A stretch of DNA of 64,000 nt from an uncultured Schlesneria sp. (GTDB lineage Bacteria > Planctomycetota > Planctomycetia > Planctomycetales > Planctomycetaceae): the NCBI GenBank assembly GCA_903858935.1, contig CAIOKO010000010.1, positions 1 through 64,000 of the forward strand. The letters run 5' to 3'. Of the stretch, positions 25,942 through 33,284 are shown piece by piece (the first letter of the stretch is position 1; the number at the start of each line of letters is the position of its first letter). Both the position numbers and the translations under genes were made by a program. Below the pieces are notes generated by a model. That model did not search any database. It saw only the letters and a list, made by a program, of their open reading frames with translations, and was not told the origin of the DNA.

Positions 25942-27891
25942 ATGGATTTTCTGTCTGAACTACGGTCTCGATTGCGAACCGCATTAACGTCATTTACTGA
26001 TTCACCCGCTTCGTATGTCGAAATGCTTAAACCTTCTCAGGACGGGAAGTTTGGTGATTTTCAGGCCAATTGCGCAATGCCTCTGGCCAAACAGAACAAA
26101 CAAGCTCCTCGAGACGTCGCCTCTGCCCTGATCGAAAAACTGGATGTTGCGGACCTTTGCGATCCCCCTGAAATCGCTGGACCGGGCTTTATTAACCTTC
26201 GCCTCAAGACTGTCCGTCTGGCAAATGAAACAGCACGACTGATGCTTGACGAAAGGCTTGGAGTGGCAGAGGTCGAATCGGCTCGAACTTATATCGTCGA
26301 TTTTTCGTCGCCAAATGTCGCGAAGCCCATGCATGTGGGGCACTTGCGGAGCACCGTCATTGGCAATGCGTTATGTCGCATCCTGCGATTTCTCGGCCAT
26401 CGAGTCCTTTCCGACAATCACGTAGGTGATTGGGGAACTCAGTTCGGCATGATTATTTACGGGTACAAGAACTTTCGTAATGAAGCGGCTTATCAGAAAG
26501 AGCCCGTCGCGGAATTGGCACGACTATACCGGCTGGTAAATCAGCTTTCTGACTACCACGAATTTGTTGCAAATCTACCGAAACAACGAGAAAAACTGCC
26601 GATAAGCGAAGCCGCACTTGTCGCCGCCAGGCAAGCCGCGGCTGCGAATCCTTCGGACAAAAATGCGCCGCGACTCGTGAAAAAATCGGAACAGGAGTTA
26701 TCCGATTTGAAGGGGGCGATTGCCGCGGCAGAGAAGAAATGCCAATCGATTGAAGAGGATCCCGCATTAAAAGCACTCGCCGACGCCCATCCCAAAATAG
26801 GGGAACTTGCACGACGAGAAACCGCTAAATTGCACCTGGGTGACATTGAAAATAAACAACTGTGGGATGCATTCGTGCCCAAATGCATGCTCGCGCTCGA
26901 GTCGATGTACAAGCGATTCGGGATTACGTTCGACATGGCATTGGGGGAAAGCTGGTACAACCCGATGCTTGCCGGGATCGTGGAAGAGCTCAAAAGCAAG
27001 AATTTTGCTGTTATCAGTGAAGGAGCGACGTGCGTTTTCGTTGAAGGGAACGACGCACCATTCATCGTTCAGAAAGCAGATGGAGCTTTCACTTATGCGA
27101 CAACGGACCTGGCCACGATCCGGTATCGAGTCGATACACTGCACGCCGATGCCTGCTTGTATGTGGTTGATTCACGGCAAAGCGAACACTTTCAATTGCT
27201 GTTCGCAACCGCGAAGAAAATTGGCTACGACAATACGGAATTCCGTCACGTGAGTTTCGGAACAGTTCTCGGTGAGGATCGCAGGCCTTATAAAACCCGA
27301 TCGGGTGACACGATCGGACTTGAAAGTCTGCTCGACGAAGCGATTCAGAATGCTCGAAAAATCGTCGATGAAAACAGTTCACATCTGAGCGAAACCGAAC
27401 GAGCCAATGTTTCTGTACTTGTCGGGATGGGAGCCATCATCTATGTCGACCTCCATCACAATCGGGACAGCGACTACGTTTTCAGCTGGGAAAAAATGTT
27501 GGCAACCAGTGGAGACACAGCAACGTACATCCAATATGCCTATGCGCGTGTTTGCGGGATTCTGCGAAAGGGGGATGTCGATGTGAAGGGGCTCCGGTCG
27601 GCTGGCCATGCCATTCTACTCGACACCCCGGCGGAACGAACGCTGGCCCTACAGTTGAATCGCTTCTCGAACGCACTTGGCGACGTGGCAGTGGACTACC
27701 GCCCCAACTTGCTGACGCAGTATCTGTTCGAGACCGCCAACTGCTTCGCATCGTTCTATAATGAATGTCCGGTGCTTAACGCAGAACCCGCGGCATTGAG
27801 GACAAGCCGACTGCTCTTGTGCGACGCGACGGCTCGCGTGCTCAAACAAGGTTTAGATTTGTTGGGGATTGGTGTGGCAGACCAGATGTAA
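25942..27891 (+). CDS. argS: Arginyl-tRNA synthetase
   Basis: Charges tRNA-Arg; a class I synthetase of 649 residues. The ATG at 25942 was chosen, with AACAGG just upstream. The N-terminal Add-1 domain is followed by the HIGH region (SSPNVAKPMHVGHLRSTVIG, HVGH), the VGDWGTQFG motif, and GTVLGEDRRPYKTRSGD in place of the KMSKS loop, as is normal for many ArgRS enzymes. The C-terminal anticodon-binding domain ends ...LLGIGVADQM, typical of the family's ERM-like tail. An Ala/Lys/Glu-rich charged segment at about residues 220-290 makes it longer than the E. coli enzyme. Confidence 0.96.
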   Translation: MDFLSELRSRLRTALTSFTDSPASYVEMLKPSQDGKFGDFQANCAMPLAKQNKQAPRDVASALIEKLDVADLCDPPEIAGPGFINLRLKTVRLANETARLMLDERLGVAEVESARTYIVDFSSPNVAKPMHVGHLRSTVIGNALCRILRFLGHRVLSDNHVGDWGTQFGMIIYGYKNFRNEAAYQKEPVAELARLYRLVNQLSDYHEFVANLPKQREKLPISEAALVAARQAAAANPSDKNAPRLVKKSEQELSDLKGAIAAAEKKCQSIEEDPALKALADAHPKIGELARRETAKLHLGDIENKQLWDAFVPKCMLALESMYKRFGITFDMALGESWYNPMLAGIVEELKSKNFAVISEGATCVFVEGNDAPFIVQKADGAFTYATTDLATIRYRVDTLHADACLYVVDSRQSEHFQLLFATAKKIGYDNTEFRHVSFGTVLGEDRRPYKTRSGDTIGLESLLDEAIQNARKIVDENSSHLSETERANVSVLVGMGAIIYVDLHHNRDSDYVFSWEKMLATSGDTATYIQYAYARVCGILRKGDVDVKGLRSAGHAILLDTPAERTLALQLNRFSNALGDVAVDYRPNLLTQYLFETANCFASFYNECPVLNAEPAALRTSRLLLCDATARVLKQGLDLLGIGVADQM

Positions 27892-27938
27892 TCCTCGGTC
27901 ACAGGCAAAGGTCCATAACCCAATTCTTCCGAGGAAGT

Positions 27939-28397
27939 TTGTGTTCTCGAAACGCCACCGCTCGAGTGAAAACCTGCATCGTGTCGAATAACCATCGATT
28001 TTTAGTGGGGCTATTGAGGGCAATCGGGCTTTTAGACCTGTTTGCTTTACTGGCGGTCATCGCTCCGCGAAGTTGGATTGATGAATGCCATCAGTTGCTG
28101 GGAATGGGCCGTTTTCCCATCGAACCGATTACTGGATATCTCGCTCGAAGCACTTCATTCTGGTATGCGTCGTACGGAATACTGTTGTGGTTCGTTTCAT
28201 CCGATGTCGAGAAGCATTCGCAGTTGATTACCTGCCTGGCCTGGATCATGCTCGCACAGGGATTCGTAATCGTCGGAATCGATATTGGCGAAGGAATGCC
28301 GAATTGGTGGACCGTGATTGAAGGCCCATGCTGCGTAGGTCTCGGAGCGAGCCTGTTGATGGCCCAACGGCCCCTGAAATCGACGAACGAATCGTAA
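27939..28397 (+). CDS. Small four-helix membrane protein, unknown
   Basis: No function recognised. The reading frame gives a protein of about 138-152 residues with four hydrophobic segments (LVGLLRAIGLLDLFALLAVIAP, SFWYASYGILLWFVS, LITCLAWIMLAQGFVIVGIDIG, CCVGLGASLLMA) and conserved-looking Trp and Gly residues near the second half. The start is uncertain: TTG at 27939 has GAGGAAG upstream, while GTG codons at 27966 and 27981 are alternatives. It follows argS on the same strand and converges with the methyltransferase gene. Confidence 0.6.
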   Translation: MCSRNATARVKTCIVSNNHRFLVGLLRAIGLLDLFALLAVIAPRSWIDECHQLLGMGRFPIEPITGYLARSTSFWYASYGILLWFVSSDVEKHSQLITCLAWIMLAQGFVIVGIDIGEGMPNWWTVIEGPCCVGLGASLLMAQRPLKSTNES

Positions 28398-28490
28398 AAA
28401 CCAGGGGCATAAAATCATCGCGCTCGACGGTGAATCCGCTGTTCAAAGTAAACAATGCGACCAGCACGTCTCGTGAGAAATCAACCTTTT

Positions 28491-29387
28491 TCAAGGTATT
28501 CTACGCTCATCCCAGCGTCGAAAGCCGATTCGCAACAGCCCCGTATAGCTCGCATTGAAAACAAATGAGCTCAATTTGAGATAACGGACGAAACGATTAT
28601 AGACATCGAGATCGACGACTTTCAGTGCCTCGGATTTCCGCGACACCAAAGTCCGATACCAGATTTGACAGGTCCGTGCATAATGTTCGCGGTCGTTGCG
28701 AAGGTTAACAACCTCAAACAATCCATCACTTGCAGCGATGATGTCCGCAAGTGTAGGAAGAACAGATTCCGGAAAGATCACGTCGAAAAAGAATTTCGTA
28801 TCGGGCTGGTTTTTGACGTTTGCGACATCAACATTTCCATACGAGATCGTCTGCAGCGACAATCGACCACCTGGCTTCAACCATCCGTGGCACCGTTCAA
28901 AGAATTCCCGATAAGCCGCAATTCGTTGACTGTCAGGCCATTCCGCCTTGGCAAAATGCTCGAACGCACCGACAGAGATTATTCCGTCGTAAAGATCCGC
29001 CGGTTGATGATCAACCCAACTTTCGATTCGAATCTCGACTCGCGGGTCAGGACGCTGAGCACTCCATTCTGCTTGCGCATTACTGAGCGTCAGTCCGATT
29101 GCCTGTTCAACTTGATGTGTTTCGACGAGGCGGCGGACGAGCGAACCCCATCCGCAGCCGACATCGAGGACACGTTGAGCACCCTTGGCATGAATCTGAT
29201 TGGCGTGAAAATCAATTTTCCGCAGTTGAGCCTGCTCGAGCATCGAGTCAGGCTCGTCGTCGTCCCAAAGTGCACATGAATAACAAAGAGTGGGGTCAAG
29301 CCAGAGATCATAGAATTCGTTCGCAACATCGTAGTGGCGACGAATAGCCTCAGGCGAGGCTCCACGCTGAGTAATTGTCGACGTCAT
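28491..29387 (-). CDS. Cyclopropane-fatty-acid-synthase-type SAM methyltransferase
   Basis: A 298-residue class I methyltransferase of the CFAS/mycolic-acid-cyclopropane-synthase family. It has the family N-terminal signature (HYDVANEFYDLWLDPTLCYSCALW), motif I VLDVGCGWGSL at about 77-87, the QIGLTLS-like segment AIGLTLSNAQ, and a YFFDVIFPES-like segment reading FFFDVIFPES. Such enzymes methylenate or methylate unsaturated acyl chains or acyl carriers. GAGAGGT precedes the ATG, nine bases after the acyl carrier protein stop, so both are one operon and the substrate may be bound to that ACP (inference). Confidence 0.88.
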   Translation of the reverse strand: MTSTITQRGASPEAIRRHYDVANEFYDLWLDPTLCYSCALWDDDEPDSMLEQAQLRKIDFHANQIHAKGAQRVLDVGCGWGSLVRRLVETHQVEQAIGLTLSNAQAEWSAQRPDPRVEIRIESWVDHQPADLYDGIISVGAFEHFAKAEWPDSQRIAAYREFFERCHGWLKPGGRLSLQTISYGNVDVANVKNQPDTKFFFDVIFPESVLPTLADIIAASDGLFEVVNLRNDREHYARTCQIWYRTLVSRKSEALKVVDLDVYNRFVRYLKLSSFVFNASYTGLLRIGFRRWDERRIP

Positions 29388-29396
29388 GTAGACCTC

Positions 29397-29693
29397 TCAA
29401 GCAGCAGCTTTTTGAAAATCGTCTTTCCCGCCAGAAACATCTTTGGGCTCATTCGTCTTTTTCTGAACGATGTCGAGCAGCTCTCCGACATGCACTGCGT
29501 CAGCCAACTCTTCGTGAGAGAGTCGAATCTTGAAGTGACGTTCAAGTTGCATGATGAGGCTGACCATATCGACTGAATCGAGCCCCAGTTGTTCAGCAAG
29601 ATGCTGTTCGTCAGACAAACTTTCGAGCGGTTCGCCCGTTTCTGCTTCGAATAATTCCAGCAACGTCTCACGAATCTGATCGCGTGTAACCAC
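29397..29693 (-). CDS. Acyl carrier protein
   Basis: A 98-residue carrier protein. The phosphopantetheine attachment serine is S40 in LGLDSVDMV, followed by helix II-III sequence (LIMQLERHFKIRLSHEELADAVHVGELLDIV). GTG at 29693 was chosen because GGGAGA lies just upstream and the protein begins at the first ACP helix (TRDQIRETLLELF); an upstream ATG at 29711 would add six residues. A Lys/Gly/Asp tail of about 20 residues follows the domain. It is not next to fabD/fabG/fabF in the housekeeping order, so it is more likely a dedicated carrier for the adjacent methyltransferase and keto-synthases. Confidence 0.87.
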   Translation of the reverse strand: MVTRDQIRETLLELFEAETGEPLESLSDEQHLAEQLGLDSVDMVSLIMQLERHFKIRLSHEELADAVHVGELLDIVQKKTNEPKDVSGGKDDFQKAAA

Positions 29694-30060
29694 GATATCT
29701 CCCGAAATCATCCATGATGGGAGGCTCCCCCTGTTTGTGCCGCGTACGGAGCCGATGCATGCGACAAAACATCGATCCGACAACGGCCGGAAACGGCCCT
29801 GCAGATCGAATGCGTGGGGATCAAATCAACTTTTCGCAGACGCGACAAGATCGATTTTCAGAAAAAGCCGTCCGAGAGGCTACTTTTTTGTCAGAGAGAT
29901 CTAGTGGCAAAACAGGAAGTCGCTAGACTTCGCCCCCGCCATGCGCTAACGACCGAATCATCATGATGATGTGACGAGACCTTTGATCGCGAGCGAAACG
30001 GTAATGGCAGCCGCAGGGGGACGCCATTTTCAGGGTTGATGATGCTCCAAGGAGGGGGCT
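29694..30060. other. Divergent promoter region of the keto-synthase cluster
   Basis: Between the ACP gene (minus) and the DUF6134-like gene (plus). An AATGGC...GCCATT inverted repeat lies at about 30003-30030, upstream of a strong AAGGAGGGGG ribosome-binding site at 30049-30058. No gene is seen. A shared regulatory region for the two arms of the cluster is likely. Confidence 0.45.
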
Positions 30061-30789
30061 ATGCGAAAGTCGTTTTTTTATTTGTCTTTCGTGTTCTATT
30101 GCCTAGCGTGGTTCCCCGGCTTTCAAGTAACGCTGGGAGAAGATCGACCTAAGTCACGCGTGACCACCGCTGGTAACAAAACCGAATCGGTTGAAATCCG
30201 CGACTTTGAAGTTCGCGTCGACAATAAACCTGCGGGAACTCATCGTCTGACGATTAAATGCGAAGGCGACACGAATGAGGTTGCGTTTCAGACCGATGTC
30301 AAATTTGATTTCATCGTCTATGCGTACGTCTTCAAGTTTCGCGGAAAAGAAGTCTGGCGCGATGGACGTCTCGAGCAATCCGAGATTCGCTGCGAGGATG
30401 GTGGCAAGAAAAGAACAATGGCGCTGAAAACGGATGGGACAGTTCAGCAGATTTCATTTAACGGGAAATCAATACCAGCAAACTCCCAATGTGTCATGTC
30501 GACCGCCTATTGGTGCCTCCCTTCCGAAGAGTTACGAGGCAAGCCATTCGCAATTGTCGACGTTGACTCTGGGAACACGCGAAGTGCCAGTTTGAATGTC
30601 GTCGGGCCAACGACAATCACCACCTCGGGGCGATCACTGACCTGTCATCATTTCAAAATTGACGGCCCATCCCCAGCCGAACTTTGGTTTGACGATCGTG
30701 ACCGACTAGTGCGTCAGAAATCAGTTGAACAGGGGCACCAGATGGAACTCCGTCTAAAGGATATTCGTTTTTCGAACGACGACAAATAA
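30061..30789 (+). CDS. Secreted DUF6134-like protein
   Basis: A 242-residue protein with a signal peptide (FFYLSFVFYCLAWFPGFQVTLG) and an all-beta body. The segments FEVRVDNKPAGTHRLTI, FIVYAYVFKFRGKEVWRDGRLE and YWCLPSEEL, and the C-terminal AELWFDDRDRLVRQKSVEQG, resemble the DUF6134 family as I remember it. The alternating strands suggest a lipid- or ligand-binding barrel (inference). A near-consensus AAGGAGGGGG precedes the ATG, so it is well translated. It heads the plus-strand arm followed by two keto-synthase-like genes. The function is unknown. Confidence 0.7.
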   Translation: MRKSFFYLSFVFYCLAWFPGFQVTLGEDRPKSRVTTAGNKTESVEIRDFEVRVDNKPAGTHRLTIKCEGDTNEVAFQTDVKFDFIVYAYVFKFRGKEVWRDGRLEQSEIRCEDGGKKRTMALKTDGTVQQISFNGKSIPANSQCVMSTAYWCLPSEELRGKPFAIVDVDSGNTRSASLNVVGPTTITTSGRSLTCHHFKIDGPSPAELWFDDRDRLVRQKSVEQGHQMELRLKDIRFSNDDK

Positions 30790-30895
30790 TCGAACTCGAA
30801 GTCAGCGTGGTCGTCTTGAAGACGATGTGAATTTGACCTGAATCGTATGGAATCACTTTACAATTTATCTCTCTTTGTCCTGCAAAAGGATTACC

Positions 30896-31756
30896 GTGCC
30901 CACGATGAACACCCCCAACAGAGAAACGGCCACGGAACACGATTCCCTGGAATGTGCGGTTACTTCTTATGCGACAACGCGATTATCATACGATGCGGTT
31001 AATGCACTGAGAAAGCAGTCTGATACGTTACCAGGTGCTCTCGGAAACAGCGTTCTCAGACATTCTGACGAGCAAACGCTCACAGCGTTAGTCGCGGTGA
31101 AGGATGCAATCAGTCAATTCGAGACACCACCCGAAGACTTTCAAAATTGGGGGGTTGTCTTTTCGACGCGATATCTCGGACGAACGGCGTTTGCCCAGGC
31201 ACTTAACAAATTCGCTGTTGACGGGCCATGGAATGTTTCGGTTCAAGTCGTCCCGAATCGTTCACTCCATTCACCAGCGAGCATGCTCGGGCTGGCGCTT
31301 GGTTGTCACGGCCCCTGCGTGGGAGTCGGCGGCGGCCTAGATGGCGAACCCGATGCCTGGCTGACAGCGATTTCTTTGCTGGGTCAACAGTCATTACCAG
31401 GTATTTGGCTTGTTTTTTCTGGCTGGGAACCGGACGAACGCATCGACATCGAGGGAACGCCTTTGACGGACACGAGTTGTACGACCCTGGCGTTAGCGTT
31501 GCAGCCAGCCTCAACGTCTAACCCGACGGCTCGCTTACGCATCGTTTATGATCAGTTTGCCCCTGTCGCCCTTGAAGTTCCGGCCAAAACGACAGCGATG
31601 ACATTATTCGAAAACTTCATCGCGTCAGGTAATGAGCAGCCTCTGACCGCGATGCTGGGAGGAGGTCTTCGAGCGGAAATGAACTGGTCAAACGCCATGA
31701 CATCAACAATCCCATTGTTGCGACCGATCCCGACAAATCTCAAAAAAGCCGCCTGA
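30896..31756 (+). CDS. Truncated, degenerate beta-ketoacyl-synthase-like protein
   Basis: A 286-residue protein resembling only the N-terminal half of a keto-synthase (similar to the ketoacyl-synt_2 type seen in aryl-polyene clusters). VPNRSLHSPASMLGLALGCHGPCVGVGGG occupies the place of the nucleophile region, but no TACxS cysteine motif and no catalytic His pair are visible. It may pair with the following complete synthase like a chain-length factor (inference). AAAGGA lies five bases before the GTG at 30896, chosen over an ATG at 30905. The C-terminal third (ALEVPAKTTAMTLFENF) is not recognised. Confidence 0.68.
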   Translation: MPTMNTPNRETATEHDSLECAVTSYATTRLSYDAVNALRKQSDTLPGALGNSVLRHSDEQTLTALVAVKDAISQFETPPEDFQNWGVVFSTRYLGRTAFAQALNKFAVDGPWNVSVQVVPNRSLHSPASMLGLALGCHGPCVGVGGGLDGEPDAWLTAISLLGQQSLPGIWLVFSGWEPDERIDIEGTPLTDTSCTTLALALQPASTSNPTARLRIVYDQFAPVALEVPAKTTAMTLFENFIASGNEQPLTAMLGGGLRAEMNWSNAMTSTIPLLRPIPTNLKKAA

Positions 31757-31923
31757 GTAAGACGACCAGAAACACCCTGTTTTGCACGATCCTGATCTTA
31801 TCAAACGAGTGTTCAACACGGTTTCGGACCTGAACACGACGACCCGAGAAACATAAAAATCAGCTTTCAGTGATGCCTCAATCTTGAATGCATGAAACAA
31901 AGAACAGCGAAAGAGGAACTTGG

Positions 31924-33147
31924 ATGAAAAAACAAGATACAGTTTGCATTACCGGAGTTGGGCTGACGTCTTCGATTGGTCATGGGTATGAGGAATTTGC
32001 CTCAAACCTGCTTTCCAGTGTATCAGGAATCGAGCGTGTTTCGGCCTTCGAGGTCAACGATCATCCAAGTCAGATCGCCAGCTTGATTGGACAAATCCCT
32101 TGTCCAGAAGGATTTGACGAAAACGAATTTCGCTCTCGGTTACGAATCGAGCAATGTGGTATCTGGTGTGCCGAGTCGGCGCTCAGGGATGCCGGGTTGC
32201 AGAAGCGGCCTGAAGGATTACGTATCGGCCTGGTTCTTGGGCTGGGTGCGGAATGGATGCAGAGTTGGGAAATGGACTATCGCCGCGGTGGTCGTCGAGC
32301 CTTTGATCCGACGGAAGAACCAGCGGGACTGACGACAAAGGTGCATCGATTGCTGGATCTTCGTGGTCCGCAATTGACGGTCTCTGCCGCTTGCGCCAGC
32401 GGTAATTGGGCGTTATCACAAGGACGTCGATGGCTGGAGCTGGGTTGGGTAGACATCTGCCTTGCCGGAGCGTGCGATATTGGCGTGACACCCCTTTCAT
32501 TGGCGGGATTCGGCAATCTTCGAGCGCTCTCTCGAAAGAACCAGGCGCCTCACGCAGCGCTTCGTCCGTTCGACAAAGATCGAGATGGCATGGTCCTGGG
32601 TGAAGGAGGGGCGATATTCGTCCTCGAAAAAACGTCCAAGGCAATCGAACGTGGCGCACGGCGTTATGCGAATGTTGCGGGTTTCGGTGCCACAAGCGAC
32701 GCTCATCACATGGTCATTCCGTGTCCCGAACCACAACAGGGCATCGCGGCAATGAAACAGGCACTTAACGATGCTCATGTTGAACCAAATGACATCGACT
32801 ATATCAATGCACATGCCACGGGAACTCCCGTAGGAGACGTCTGTGAAGCAAAAATTTTACAATCGGTACTCGGAGAATCGGTGAAGGACGTTCCGATCAG
32901 TTCGACCAAAGCATTGACCGGCCATCTCTTGAGTGCTGCTGCAGCAATTGAAGCCGTTGCGTGCCTGGTCGCTCTGGAGAGACAGGTGACGCCTCCTACG
33001 GTTAATCTTGAAGATCCCGATCCTGATTGTGCCATGTTGAATCACGTCAGGAACGAACCTCAACCCCGGCCGGTCGACGTTACGGTCTCAAATTCATTCG
33101 GCTTCGGCGGAAATAACACTTGTCTGGTTTTGAAGAAGGCCGCGTAA
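31924..33147 (+). CDS. Beta-ketoacyl-ACP synthase (FabF/KAS II-like)
   Basis: Catalyses decarboxylative chain extension on acyl carrier protein. The 407-residue protein has a complete active site: Cys157 in VSAACASG, the first His in NAHATGTPVGD, Lys in SSTKALTGH and the second His in TGHLLSAA, and it ends with the usual SNSFGFGGNN glycine loop. AGAGGA lies six bases before the ATG at 31924; an upstream ATG at 31888 is less well placed. Because housekeeping fab partners are absent and a degenerate KS, an ACP and a CFAS-type methyltransferase are near, it probably serves a specialised pathway. Confidence 0.92.
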   Translation: MKKQDTVCITGVGLTSSIGHGYEEFASNLLSSVSGIERVSAFEVNDHPSQIASLIGQIPCPEGFDENEFRSRLRIEQCGIWCAESALRDAGLQKRPEGLRIGLVLGLGAEWMQSWEMDYRRGGRRAFDPTEEPAGLTTKVHRLLDLRGPQLTVSAACASGNWALSQGRRWLELGWVDICLAGACDIGVTPLSLAGFGNLRALSRKNQAPHAALRPFDKDRDGMVLGEGGAIFVLEKTSKAIERGARRYANVAGFGATSDAHHMVIPCPEPQQGIAAMKQALNDAHVEPNDIDYINAHATGTPVGDVCEAKILQSVLGESVKDVPISSTKALTGHLLSAAAAIEAVACLVALERQVTPPTVNLEDPDPDCAMLNHVRNEPQPRPVDVTVSNSFGFGGNNTCLVLKKAA

Positions 33148-33284
33148 GACGACTTTCGCCTTTTGTGCCGGCGTTTAGAGCCCTCGGAGAAGCAATGTCG
33201 TCCCATTGACCGATGACGTCATAGAGAAATGCATCACCGAAGCCGGTCACACGGTGGAACAATGCGTTTGTGTTCGTCAAACGA

